DNA of 64,000 nt, taken from an uncultured Methanomassiliicoccales archaeon. GTDB taxonomy: Archaea; Thermoplasmatota; Thermoplasmata; Methanomassiliicoccales; Methanomethylophilaceae. Below the pieces are notes generated by a model. The model did no database searches. It was not told the DNA's origin and was given only the letters and a program-made list of their open reading frames with translations. Shown here piece by piece: positions 24,186 through 32,778 of this stretch. Location of the stretch: positions 1 through 64,000 of the forward strand of contig CAKUXX010000009.1 in assembly GCA_934702355.1 (NCBI GenBank), written 5' to 3'. Numbering within the stretch: position 1 is the first letter of the stretch; every line of letters starts with the position of its first letter. The position numbers and the translations under genes are program-made.

Positions 24186-25511
24186 TCAGCACACGGACGA
24201 GGACGGAAGCGTGCCGTCGATGAACTGCTGGTATCCATAGAGGTCCAGCATGCCGTGTCCGGACAGACAGAAGACGATCGTCTTCTCCTCTCCTGTGGCC
24301 TTGCACTCCAGGGCCTTGTCGATGGCCGCCTTGACGGCATGGCACGACTCGGGTGCGGGGACGATGCCCTCGGTACGGGCGAATGTCACTCCTGCCTGGA
24401 AGGTATCGGGCTGATCGTACGAGACCGCGGTCGCCAGACCCTGCTTGTACGCTGCGGAGACGAGCGGGGCCATTCCGTGGTACCTCAGACCTCCGGCGTG
24501 GATGGACTTCGGTATGAACTCGTGACCGAGGGTGTACATCATCAGCAGAGGCGTCATCCCGGCCGTGTCTCCGAAGTCGTACTTGTACTCGCCCTTGGTG
24601 AGGGACGGGGACGCCTTGGGCTCCACTGCGATGATCTGGCAGTCGCTCTTGCCCTTGATCTTCTCTGCGATCATCGGGAAGGTGAATCCGGCGAAGTTGG
24701 AACCTCCTCCGGCACATGCGATCATGTAGTCCGGTTCGATCTCGGCCATCTTCATCTGCTCCAGGGCCTCTAGACCTATGACGGTCTGATGGAGCATCAC
24801 ATGGTTCAGGACGCTTCCGAGGGAGTAGCAGGTGTGCTCGTCCTTGACGGCCAACTCGCATGCCTCGGAGATGGCGATCCCCAGGGATCCGCTGGTGTCA
24901 GGGTGCTCCTTGAGTATCTTCCTTCCGAACTCCGTGTACTCGCTGGGGGATGCGTAGCATTTCGCCCCGTACATGTTCATGAGCGTCTTTCTGAACGGCT
25001 TCTGATCGTAGCTTCCGCGGACCATGAAGACCGTGGTGTCGATGTCGAACATGTTGGACACCATCGACAATGCGGTTCCCCACTGTCCGGCACCGGTCTC
25101 GGTGGTCAGGGTGTGGATTCCGGCCTCGGCGTTGTAGTATGCCTGGGCGAGGGCCGTGTTCCCCTTGTGGCTTCCGAGGGGGCTCATGTCCTCTCTCTTG
25201 AAGTAGATCTTCGCGGGGGTCTTCAGGTACCTCTCCAGATGGTACGCCCTCTGGAGGTAGGACGGACGGCTCAGATAGACGAGCTGCTCCCTCACCTCCT
25301 CGGGGATGTCGATGTACCTCTTGGTGGATCCCTCCTGCTCGATGATAGCTTTGCAGAAGATCGGCGAGAAGTCCTCGGGCGCCGCCGGTTTCCCAGTGGA
25401 GGGGTTGAGGGGCGGAGCAACAGGCTCGGGAAGATCGGCCGCAAGGTTGTACCAATGCTTCGGAACGTCGTCCGGCATCAGTCTGATACATGCGTCTTTT
25501 GGAATGGTCAT
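24186..25511 (-). CDS. trpB2: TrpB2-type tryptophan synthase beta subunit
   Basis: PLP enzyme condensing indole (or a related substrate) with serine. The 441-residue length and the extended N-terminus LMPDDVPKHWYNLAADLPEPVAPPL mark the TrpB2 group. PLP-binding Lys is in GSHKGNTA near residue 115; ETGAGQWG and the phosphate loop CAGGGSNFAG are present. No trpA or other trp gene is close by, so it may act alone, for example as an indole-salvage or serine deaminase-like enzyme. Stands divergent to the heat-shock operon. Confidence 0.9.
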   Translation of the reverse strand: MTIPKDACIRLMPDDVPKHWYNLAADLPEPVAPPLNPSTGKPAAPEDFSPIFCKAIIEQEGSTKRYIDIPEEVREQLVYLSRPSYLQRAYHLERYLKTPAKIYFKREDMSPLGSHKGNTALAQAYYNAEAGIHTLTTETGAGQWGTALSMVSNMFDIDTTVFMVRGSYDQKPFRKTLMNMYGAKCYASPSEYTEFGRKILKEHPDTSGSLGIAISEACELAVKDEHTCYSLGSVLNHVMLHQTVIGLEALEQMKMAEIEPDYMIACAGGGSNFAGFTFPMIAEKIKGKSDCQIIAVEPKASPSLTKGEYKYDFGDTAGMTPLLMMYTLGHEFIPKSIHAGGLRYHGMAPLVSAAYKQGLATAVSYDQPDTFQAGVTFARTEGIVPAPESCHAVKAAIDKALECKATGEEKTIVFCLSGHGMLDLYGYQQFIDGTLPSSSVC

Positions 25512-25593
25512 GCTTGGTCATCAGGGCTTTAGTATTTGTACATATTGGTAATGTAGTGTACATAAAAATACATTAAACAACTTTAAACTACCT

Positions 25594-25661
25594 GTGTGTT
25601 CACATAGTTATTTATAAAAGTTCTGACATATATTGTAGTTGTGAACCAAAGGTTGACAACT
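25594..25661 (+). promoter_or_regulatory. Promoter and operator of the arsR-cdc48-hsp20 operon
   Basis: TATA-like TTTATAAAAG at 25611-25620. An inverted repeat of two 11-base arms, AGTTGTGAACC-AAA-GGTTGACAACT (25637-25661, one mismatch), covers the expected start of transcription. The half-site TGTGAAC recurs inverted as GTTCACA at 25598-25604, immediately upstream of the TATA box. Arrangement fits autoregulation by the ArsR-type protein encoded next. Confidence 0.6.
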
Positions 25662-25671
25662 GAGAGATAAC

Positions 25672-26160
25672 ATGAATGACATCGACCAACTACTGTCCCT
25701 GGTGGAGAATCCGACCAGAAGACGGATCCTGGAATCATTGGTCCGTGAACCGAGCTACCCCCTGCGCCTGTCGAAGGAACTGGGGATCAGCCAACAGGCG
25801 GTGATGAAGAATCTGACCCTGATGGAACGGAACGGGCTGATATGCAGCAGCCGTGTGGACAGCAACATGGGTCCGACACGCATCGTGTACACCCCCAACA
25901 GCGAGTTCACCTTGGTGATAGAGATGGGATCGGGCAGATTCACGGCCCGGGTCACCGCCCCTCTGAGAGAGGCCGTCGGGAATCCGGAAGTGGACACCGC
26001 CGCGATCCGCGAACGCATAGACGAGATAGACCGCAGCATGGAGTATCTGGAGAAGAAGCGCTCTGCCCTGATGGAAGAGCGTGAGACGCTGACCCGTGTC
26101 CTCAGGACCTCGACGTCCGGAACTAACGGTCAAAACATCAAATCAACAGAAAGGAGGTAA
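25672..26160 (+). CDS. ArsR-type winged-helix heat-shock regulator (HSR1/Phr-like)
   Basis: A 162-residue repressor-like protein. Residues 1-65 form an ArsR winged helix: NPTRRRILESLV, then the recognition segment LRLSKELGISQQAVMKNLTLMERNGLI. The C-terminal half ends in a long charged helix (about 105-145) suited to dimerisation. It is the first gene of an operon with cdc48 and hsp20; the same three-gene order is known from Archaeoglobus fulgidus, where the regulator HSR1 controls it, and Phr of Pyrococcus regulates the same functions. Its stop codon overlaps the ribosome site of cdc48. Function assigned from context as much as sequence. Confidence 0.85.
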   Translation: MNDIDQLLSLVENPTRRRILESLVREPSYPLRLSKELGISQQAVMKNLTLMERNGLICSSRVDSNMGPTRIVYTPNSEFTLVIEMGSGRFTARVTAPLREAVGNPEVDTAAIRERIDEIDRSMEYLEKKRSALMEERETLTRVLRTSTSGTNGQNIKSTERR

Positions 26161-26164
26161 GAAG

Positions 26165-28324
26165 ATGGTCAATGAGAAAGCGATCAAAGTCGCAGAGCTG
26201 AAATCCGGCGAGACCGGAAGGGGAATAGCAAGGCTGGACCCCGAGCTCATGGACATCCTCGGCATCAAAGTCGGGGACATAGTCCAGATCGACGGTAACA
26301 GGAAGACAGTCGCAAAGGTCCTCAGGGGAGCACCCGAGGATGCGAACCGCGGAATAATAAGGATCGACGGATCGACAAGGCGCAACGCAGGGGTAGCCCT
26401 GGACGAGCGTGTCGCCGTCAAGAAGATCATCGCCAAGAACGCAGAGAAGATCACATTCGCTCCCACCGAGCAGCTCAGGCTGCAGGGAGGCGAGGATTAC
26501 CTCAGACAGGTCCTTGAAGGAAGGGCGCTGGCGAAGGGAGATACGATCACACTCAACGTGATGGGCAACAAGATCGACCTGACGATCACATCCTTCGCAC
26601 CGTCCGGAGACGCAGTGCTGATGGCCGCGGACACCGAGGTCAAGATATCCGACAAGCCCGCCGCCAACAAAGGCGATGTCCCGAAGGTATCGTACGATGA
26701 TATCGGAGGGCTCGGAGACGCTGTGAAGAAGATCCGTGAGATGGTCGAACTTCCGCTGAGGCACCCCGAACTCTTCAAGAGGCTGGGTGTCGAAGCTCCC
26801 AAAGGTGTGCTGCTCCACGGACCGCCAGGAACCGGTAAGACCATGCTCGCGAAGGCTGTCGCCGGTGAGACCAGCAGCAACTTCATCTCCATAGGCGGAC
26901 CTGAGATCGTCAGCAAGTTCTACGGTGAATCCGAGGGCAAGCTGAGGGAGATCTTCAAGGACGCGGAAGAGAACGCGCCGAGCATCATCTTCATCGATGA
27001 GATAGATTCGATCGCTCCGAAGAGGGACGAGGTCAACGGCGAAGAGGAGAGGCGTATCGTCGCCCAGCTGCTCTCGCTGATGGACGGACTCAACTCCAGA
27101 GGAAAGGTCGTCGTGATCGGTGCCACCAACAGGCCCAACTCCATCGATGAGGCTCTGAGGAGACCCGGAAGGTTCGACAGGGAGATCGAGATCGGAATCC
27201 CCGACAGGAACGGACGTCACGAGATCCTCGAGATCCACACCCGCGGAATGCCTCTGGCAGACGATGTGGACCTCAACTGGCTGGCCGACCGCACACACGG
27301 ATACGCCGGTGCCGATCTGTCCGCTCTGACCAAAGAGGCCGCCATGGCCGCACTCAGGAGGGTGCTGCCCGACGTGGACCTCGAAGCCGAGGAGATCCCC
27401 AGAGAGGTGCTGAACTCCATCCTTGTGACCAAGGAGGATTTCAAGAATGCCCTGAAGGACATGCAGCCCTCGACCATGAGGGAGGTGCTGATCGAGAAGC
27501 CCAACGTCAAGTGGGAGGACATAGGAGCCCTGGAGAGCGCGAAGCAGGAGCTGAAGGAGGCTGTGGAATGGCCCCTCAAGTTCGGAAAGGTCTTCGAGCA
27601 CATGAACGCCAGGCCTCCAAAGGGAATCCTCCTGTACGGTCCCCCCGGAACGGGTAAGACCATGCTGGCGAAGGCTGTCGCGACGGAATCCGAGGCCAAC
27701 TTCATTGCGGTGAAGGGTCCCGAGTTCCTCAACAAATGGGTCGGAGAATCCGAGAAGGCCGTGAGGGAGACGTTCAGGAAGGCCAGGCAGGCGTCGCCCT
27801 GTGTGATCTTCATGGATGAGATCGACTCCATCGCACCCGAGAGGGGAACCGGCGGTGACAACAACGTCACCGAGAGGGTCATATCCCAGATGCTGACGGA
27901 GATGGACGGTCTCGAGAGTCTGAACGACGTCGTGGTCATCGCCGCGACCAACCGTCCCGACATCATGGACCCCGCACTCCTGAGACCCGGCAGATTCGAC
28001 AAGTCGATCTACATCGGACCCCCGGACAAGGAATCCAGGAAATCCATCTTCGGAATCCATACCAAGAACCGCCCGCTGGCGGACGATGTGGACCTGGACG
28101 CTCTCGCCGAGAAGACCGAAGGCTGCACAGGTGCGGACATATCCGCGATCTGCAACGAGGCCGTGATGAACGCCGTAAGGCGCCTGGTCGCGAGCAACTC
28201 GAACCCCACGGACGAGGACATCGCATCCTGCAAGGTCGCCGCCGAGGATTTCGAGAAGGCCCTGGACAAGTTCGGGCCCAAATCGAGGCAGGAGCTCAAG
28301 GACTACGGTCACGGGAAGGAGTGA
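26165..28324 (+). CDS. cdc48: Cdc48/VCP-type AAA+ ATPase
   Basis: Hexameric unfoldase that feeds damaged or tagged proteins to the proteasome. 719 residues with the full architecture: N domain (about 1-190), D1 with Walker A GPPGTGKTM and Walker B FIDEIDSIAPKR, and D2 with a second GPPGTGKTM and FMDEIDSIAPER. The C-terminal KDYGHGKE lacks the HbYX motif in its usual form. GGAGG lies 7 bases before the ATG at 26165. Second gene of the heat-shock operon; hsp20 follows after 76 bases. Confidence 0.96.
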   Translation: MVNEKAIKVAELKSGETGRGIARLDPELMDILGIKVGDIVQIDGNRKTVAKVLRGAPEDANRGIIRIDGSTRRNAGVALDERVAVKKIIAKNAEKITFAPTEQLRLQGGEDYLRQVLEGRALAKGDTITLNVMGNKIDLTITSFAPSGDAVLMAADTEVKISDKPAANKGDVPKVSYDDIGGLGDAVKKIREMVELPLRHPELFKRLGVEAPKGVLLHGPPGTGKTMLAKAVAGETSSNFISIGGPEIVSKFYGESEGKLREIFKDAEENAPSIIFIDEIDSIAPKRDEVNGEEERRIVAQLLSLMDGLNSRGKVVVIGATNRPNSIDEALRRPGRFDREIEIGIPDRNGRHEILEIHTRGMPLADDVDLNWLADRTHGYAGADLSALTKEAAMAALRRVLPDVDLEAEEIPREVLNSILVTKEDFKNALKDMQPSTMREVLIEKPNVKWEDIGALESAKQELKEAVEWPLKFGKVFEHMNARPPKGILLYGPPGTGKTMLAKAVATESEANFIAVKGPEFLNKWVGESEKAVRETFRKARQASPCVIFMDEIDSIAPERGTGGDNNVTERVISQMLTEMDGLESLNDVVVIAATNRPDIMDPALLRPGRFDKSIYIGPPDKESRKSIFGIHTKNRPLADDVDLDALAEKTEGCTGADISAICNEAVMNAVRRLVASNSNPTDEDIASCKVAAEDFEKALDKFGPKSRQELKDYGHGKE

Positions 28325-28400
28325 TCCTTCCCCCTAAACCCCTTTACAAACCACTTGAAAACAACAAACGATCAGAATATAGGAAAGGAGGAATGCAAAG

Positions 28401-28889
28401 ATGAGCGCAGCTGATGATATCTGGAACGATCTGTTCGGAGGGTTCGACAGCCTCAACAAGAGGATGGAGGACATGTTCTCGCAGATGAATCTCACCGGAC
28501 CCGGGGTCCAGACATACGGATACACGATGTATCAGGGTCCCGACGGAGTGAAACATGTGAAGGAGTTCGGCAACACCGGAAGCAGGTTCAACTCATTGCC
28601 CGCAGGCGATGCGAGGGACCCGTTCACCGACGTGACCGACGAAGGCGACATAGTCAGGGCCGTCGCCGAGATCCCTGGTGTGGCGAAAGAGGACATCTCC
28701 CTGAGCTGCACAGGCAGCACGCTGTCCATCAGCGTGAACACTCCCGGAAAATCCTTCGAGAAAGACCTGGCATTGCCCTGCGAGGTCGATATGGACACCG
28801 CCAAAGCCCAGTACAACAACGGACTCTTGGAAGTGGTGCTCAACAAGAAATCCCCCACTAAGAAGGGCAGGACCATCTCCATCGAATGA
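28401..28889 (+). CDS. hsp20: Small heat-shock protein of the Hsp20/alpha-crystallin family
   Basis: ATP-independent holdase. 162 residues: a variable N-terminal arm rich in Met and Gly (about 1-70), then the alpha-crystallin domain (about 75-155) with the strand pair DEGDIVRAVAEIPGVAKEDI and the conserved LPCEVD...AQYNNGLLEVVLNKK, and a short tail ending ISIE that can supply the IxI motif. AGGAGG precedes the ATG. Third gene of the arsR-cdc48-hsp20 unit. Confidence 0.94.
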   Translation: MSAADDIWNDLFGGFDSLNKRMEDMFSQMNLTGPGVQTYGYTMYQGPDGVKHVKEFGNTGSRFNSLPAGDARDPFTDVTDEGDIVRAVAEIPGVAKEDISLSCTGSTLSISVNTPGKSFEKDLALPCEVDMDTAKAQYNNGLLEVVLNKKSPTKKGRTISIE

Positions 28890-28944
28890 TGCGGATGATG
28901 TCGGACCGGTGGCCACATGCCACCGGCAACCGACACATCGAGAT

Positions 28945-28958
28945 AATTTTTTAAATAG
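28945..28958 (+). promoter_or_regulatory. TATA box of the regulator/TraB-like/CPBP operon
   Basis: TTTTTTAAATAG about 25 bases before the start codons at 28972 and 28981; no ribosome site follows, so the first gene is probably read from a leaderless message. Confidence 0.5.
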
Positions 28959-28971
28959 AAGTTCTGACACT

Positions 28972-29928
28972 ATGAAAAGCATGGGCAGAAACGACCTCAT
29001 AAACACCACCCGCGCGATTCTAGCGAAAGCCGGGTTCGATGTGTCCTCTGCCTTGACCCTGAGAGGCATTTGCTTCGACGTTGTCGCCAGATTGGACGAC
29101 AGAGTCCTCATAATCAAGGTGCTCAGCAACATCGACGCATTCTCCAAGGAGAACTCCGAGGAGATGAAGGTCCTGGCCGACACGCTGCAGGCCACCCCGC
29201 TCGTTGTAGGCGAGAGGTCCAGCGCAGGAGCCCTGGAGCCGAGCATCGTCTATTCTAGATTCAACATATCCATCGTCTCGAACGAGACGCTTGCGGACCT
29301 CCTCCTGGAGGATGCCCCGCCGTTCATATTCGCCGCACCCGGCGGACTATACGTCAAACTGGACAGCGAACTGCTCAGGTCGGTCCGCGAGGACCGCGGG
29401 ATCAGCCTGGGAACGCTTGCGGATTACGCAGGTGTGTCCAGAAGGACCATCCAGATGTACGAGTCCGGCATGGGCGCCATGATCGATGCGGCCCTGCGCA
29501 TAGAGGAATGCCTGGGACTTCCGGTCATAGAGCCGATCGATCCGTTCGAGTTCAAGAGCGACGAACGCAAGAAGGAACAGCGCACCGGACAGGAACGCAT
29601 AGACACGTTCGCCGTTAACCAGCTGTGCAACCTGGGATTCTCCGTAAGGCCCGTATTGAAGAGCCCGTTCGAGGCCGTCAGCCACAACGACAGCACCGCG
29701 ATGCTCACTGGTATTGGAACAAGCGATGACGCGAAGCTGGTCCAGAAGGCGATCGTCGCGTCAGACATCGCCCGCATCGTGGACAGGTTCTCGATCCTCA
29801 TCGTGGAACAGAAGCACGACCGCGACAACATCGATTCCACTGCCGTCGTCTCCAACGACGAGCTCAAGAAGATCGATGCTCCGGAAGAGCTGACGAACCT
29901 CGTCGCCGAAAGGGGAACACGCAAATGA
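28972..29928 (+). CDS. XRE-type HTH transcriptional regulator of the COG1395 family
   Basis: A 318-residue archaeal regulator. Residues 1-115 resemble the nuclease-fold-like N-terminal domain of this family (ALTLRGICFDVVARLDDRVLIIKVLSNIDA); about 125-185 is a Cro/XRE helix-turn-helix (LRSVREDRGISLGTLADYAGVSRRTIQMYESG); the C-terminal part (about 215-318) is a second alpha/beta domain. Its target is unknown. ATG at 28972 or 28981. The stop overlaps the next start as ATGA, so it is translated together with the TraB-like and CPBP genes. Confidence 0.85.
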   Translation: MKSMGRNDLINTTRAILAKAGFDVSSALTLRGICFDVVARLDDRVLIIKVLSNIDAFSKENSEEMKVLADTLQATPLVVGERSSAGALEPSIVYSRFNISIVSNETLADLLLEDAPPFIFAAPGGLYVKLDSELLRSVREDRGISLGTLADYAGVSRRTIQMYESGMGAMIDAALRIEECLGLPVIEPIDPFEFKSDERKKEQRTGQERIDTFAVNQLCNLGFSVRPVLKSPFEAVSHNDSTAMLTGIGTSDDAKLVQKAIVASDIARIVDRFSILIVEQKHDRDNIDSTAVVSNDELKKIDAPEELTNLVAERGTRK

Positions 29929-30545
29929 GGAACATCCGGATCGGCAACTGCGATGTGTCATTGTTACCGATAGTCAACGGACTCCAGTCCGAGGCAGACA
30001 AAGTGAAAGAGGCCTTCGGAGGCCACGAGGCCTACGGCACCACACTCGGCATCGAAGGGATACAGGCCATCAAGAACAGGATCCAGCTCAACGACGAATT
30101 CGAAGTGAGCGAACTGGACCTCGCCTACGCCCACCGCATGGAGCAGATAACGGGACAGGCGGTCGAGATGCCTTCGCCCGCCATGTGCGCACTTGTCGAC
30201 GAATGCTCCAAGAACGGCATGAACGTCATAGCCCTGGACATGAACGATTCCGATTTCACCGAGATGTACTGCGACACCGTGAAGACATGGGATTTCGTCA
30301 AAGAGCACCGTCTCGCCAAGAAGGGGATGAAGAAGAGGTTCGATGCCTCCACACCGGAGGAGTTCGCCCTGGAATGGGATGCTTACATAAACACCGTCAA
30401 AGGCTACCGCGAGGTCTCCTCCAAGAGGGAATCATTCATCGCGGAGCAGATCGCCGATGTTGCGAAGTACCGCGGCAACCTCCTGGTCGTCGTTGAGATC
30501 GAGAGGGTCGACGGCATCATCAGGAATCTGGAGAAATACGCATGA
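29925..30545 (+). CDS. Hypothetical protein resembling the TraB/GumN fold, residues degenerate
   Basis: 206 residues, coupled by 4-base overlaps to the regulator before it and the CPBP protein after it. The layout recalls the C-terminal part of archaeal TraB proteins: an Ala-rich helix followed by NVIALDMNDSDFTEMY, a long helical insert, then KRESFIAEQIADVAKYRGNLLVVVEIERVDGIIRNLEKY, where TraB would have RDEYMA...VVAVVGAGHxxGI. The GxGH-type catalytic residues are missing. No signal peptide or membrane helix. Function unknown; the resemblance is by eye and needs a profile search. Confidence 0.65.
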   Translation: MRNIRIGNCDVSLLPIVNGLQSEADKVKEAFGGHEAYGTTLGIEGIQAIKNRIQLNDEFEVSELDLAYAHRMEQITGQAVEMPSPAMCALVDECSKNGMNVIALDMNDSDFTEMYCDTVKTWDFVKEHRLAKKGMKKRFDASTPEEFALEWDAYINTVKGYREVSSKRESFIAEQIADVAKYRGNLLVVVEIERVDGIIRNLEKYA

Positions 30546-31570
30546 CATGCGACAGATGCTACGAATCGGCCCAGGAAGGTTGCAGATTCTGCCCGTACTG
30601 CGGCGAGGTGCTGGGTTCGGACCCCGGACCGCAGCATCATAATGCCGGGATTTCCGGCATGGATGTTCTGATCAAGCTTATCGCACCGCTGATACTTCTG
30701 GTGCTGACCGTCGAGTTCGCCTATCTGTGGGCGGGATCGGTCATGACCTTCGACTGGCTGGCCGACAAGAGCGTGGGCATACTGCTTTTCGTACCCATGC
30801 TTGTGAGCCCGTTCCGGCTGAGCGGATTGGCCCTCCAGCTGTTCTGGGTGTTCATAGTCCTGGCGATAACCGCCTCGGCCATAATCCTGGTCAAAGAGCT
30901 TATACAGACCGTCGGAGAGGAGAGATCCGGGAACACGGCCGCGTTCAGGAACTCGTCCGTCTACTGGCTGGTCATGCTGTTCTGTGCTGACATGCTGATC
31001 GGCATCGTACTCGCCATGACTTCGTCCTCCGGGGACGTACCCGAGTTCGAAACGGGATTCGTCCCGCAGGCCATATTCGAATTCGCGGATGCGGCTGTCT
31101 GGGAGGAGGTCATCACACGCATAGGGTACATCGGCATCCCCATGACCGTCGCCGCCCTTGTGTGCAAGAAGGAGAAGGCCTGGAAGTACCTCCTCGGAGG
31201 ATTCGGCTTCAGCAAGCTTGCGGTGGCCCTCCTGATAATATCATCACTTGTCTTCGGATTCGCCCACCTGCCCGGATGGGGACTCTGGAAAGTGCTCCCG
31301 ACTGCTCTCGGGGGAGTCCTGATAGGATACCTTTACATCAGATTCGGAGTCCATGTGTGCATAATCTACCATTTCATCATAGACTTCACAACGGTGATGA
31401 TGGGCGGACTCGGACTGTACCTTCTTGGAGTGTTCATGCTCGGAACGGTGATCATCGGATTGTTCTGCATCCCGATGATGCTGTCCAGGTTCTGGGGATA
31501 CAGAGGTTCCCTCAGAGATCTCCCGAAGATATTCTCGGAGGATCATTCCAGCAGCTTCTTCAAACGCTGA
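30542..31570 (+). CDS. CPBP-family (Rce1-like) intramembrane metalloprotease with N-terminal zinc ribbon
   Basis: 342-residue membrane protein. Residues 1-22 form a zinc ribbon (CDRC...CRFCPYCGE), followed by about eight hydrophobic segments. The protease motifs are present: WEEVITR (EExxxR), FGFAHL (FxxxH) and the His/Asp in YHFIIDF. Bacterial relatives act in bacteriocin self-immunity and protein anchoring; Rce1 cleaves prenylated proteins. Third gene of a coupled operon behind an HTH regulator and a TraB-like protein, which suggests a regulated membrane proteolysis unit. Its end overlaps the convergent TIM-barrel gene by 28 bases. Confidence 0.85.
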   Translation: MTCDRCYESAQEGCRFCPYCGEVLGSDPGPQHHNAGISGMDVLIKLIAPLILLVLTVEFAYLWAGSVMTFDWLADKSVGILLFVPMLVSPFRLSGLALQLFWVFIVLAITASAIILVKELIQTVGEERSGNTAAFRNSSVYWLVMLFCADMLIGIVLAMTSSSGDVPEFETGFVPQAIFEFADAAVWEEVITRIGYIGIPMTVAALVCKKEKAWKYLLGGFGFSKLAVALLIISSLVFGFAHLPGWGLWKVLPTALGGVLIGYLYIRFGVHVCIIYHFIIDFTTVMMGGLGLYLLGVFMLGTVIIGLFCIPMMLSRFWGYRGSLRDLPKIFSEDHSSSFFKR

Positions 31571-32301
31571 TTGGACAGGACCGCGGACGGAAGGTCCTTC
31601 GACTCTATGATGTAGTTGCCCTTGTATCCCGACAGCCTGCGGATGACGTGCTCGAAGTCTATCGAACCGTCGCCGATGGTGAGATGCTCATCGCGTTCGC
31701 CGTTGTTGTCGTGGATGTGTATGTTGGAGATCCTGTCAGCGAAGAGATCGATCATGGCATCGATCTGCCCCATAGTGTTGGCATGACCGATGTCGAAGCA
31801 GATCCTGAGATCTGTACCGTCAACAAGCTTCGCGAGGGATTCTGCCGTCCTTCCCAGGAAGAAGGGGACGTTCGGCATGTTCTCGATGACCACGCATGCC
31901 CCGCAATCCGTCGCGAATCTGTCTATCGCACGCAGAGTGGAGATTGTGCGCTCCTGCGCCTTCTCCTCGGTCCCGTGAACTGCCATAGAACACAGTCCCG
32001 GATGCACCGTGACCGTCTCGGCCCCGATGTCGACAGCGGATGAGATAGTCCCTATGATCTCCTTTAGTGAGGCCTTGAGAAGACGGTCGGACATCGCACC
32101 GATGTTCAGATCGCATATCGGTGCGTGAACGGAACAAGACAATCCTGTCTTTCCAAGAACATCGTTGATATGAGACTCCTGCCCGATTATGCTGTGCTCC
32201 GCCTCGGAGAATATCTCCCAGTGTTTGAAATCCTTCGAGATGGGCTCTGCCCAGTCGTCGATCGGAACATTGCAGAAATTGGTGCAGGAGACCCCGATCA
32301 T
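31543..32301 (-). CDS. Sugar phosphate isomerase/epimerase-like TIM-barrel protein
   Basis: A 252-residue member of the xylose-isomerase-like (AP endonuclease 2) superfamily. Visible are VHAPICDLNIG, VTVHPGLC, IENMPN, CFDIGHAN, NIHIHDNNGERDEHLTIGDGSIDF and the closing IIESKD; these supply the Glu, Asp and His metal ligands in the usual order. It could be a sugar epimerase or an AP endonuclease IV relative; the DNA-binding residues of Nfo are not obvious, favouring an isomerase. ATG at 32301 overlaps the UPF0201 stop by 4 bases. Confidence 0.84.
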   Translation of the reverse strand: MIGVSCTNFCNVPIDDWAEPISKDFKHWEIFSEAEHSIIGQESHINDVLGKTGLSCSVHAPICDLNIGAMSDRLLKASLKEIIGTISSAVDIGAETVTVHPGLCSMAVHGTEEKAQERTISTLRAIDRFATDCGACVVIENMPNVPFFLGRTAESLAKLVDGTDLRICFDIGHANTMGQIDAMIDLFADRISNIHIHDNNGERDEHLTIGDGSIDFEHVIRRLSGYKGNYIIESKDLPSAVLSNQRLKKLLE

Positions 32302-32687
32302 ACTCTGACCTCCTCACCGTCCACGGTCATCGGGGATACACGGTCGATGAGCGCTTCCAGGTCGTCCCCTTCGATGGTGACCTCTATCGCTCCGAGAACG
32401 GGATTGCGGTCTGCGAACGATATCTTGCCTACGGTCGCGACCTGCTTGTTGATGCTCATGTAGGTCTTGTTGCCGTGGAGGTTCCTGAGGAGCACTCCTC
32501 TGGCCGCATCGAGGATCTTCTGAGAGCGGATGCGCTTGCCGAAACTGTCCAGAGACGGAAGGGTTCCTTCGAACGCCTTCTCGCCCAGCTCGACCTCCGC
32601 ATCAGGGAACACGGACATTATCGCCTTGCGGACTTTCTCGGGGTCCTCGCTGGGGTTCACAGGACAGTAGAGGCGGATGGAAATCAT
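32298..32687 (-). CDS. UPF0201 family predicted RNA-binding protein
   Basis: 129 residues matching the archaeal UPF0201/COG1325 family: YCPVNPSEDPEKVRKAIMSVFPDAEVE, TLPSLDSFGKRIRSQKILDAARGVL, MSINKQVATVGKISFADRNPVLGAIEVTIE and LIDRVSPMT. The family has been proposed as an RNA-binding, possibly exosome-linked, protein; its function is not established to my knowledge. The start at 32687 is set by the family's beginning and lies 92 bases from the divergent PolD gene. Coupled to the TIM-barrel gene (ATGA overlap). Confidence 0.88.
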   Translation of the reverse strand: MISIRLYCPVNPSEDPEKVRKAIMSVFPDAEVELGEKAFEGTLPSLDSFGKRIRSQKILDAARGVLLRNLHGNKTYMSINKQVATVGKISFADRNPVLGAIEVTIEGDDLEALIDRVSPMTVDGEEVRV

Positions 32688-32778
32688 GGATTCCGAATCG
32701 CCCTGTGCTATAAATACAGACTTAGGCACGTGACATACCATCATAACAGATATACGTCGGACCAACATCCTGCAAAGC

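Noticed and set aside
26138..28312. A 724-codon open frame on the minus strand
   Set aside because: It lies exactly opposite cdc48, whose product is unmistakable. The frame is a by-product of GC-rich third positions and has no recognisable motif. Similar long mirror frames opposite mcm, atpA, tiaS and the thiolase were dismissed for the same reason.
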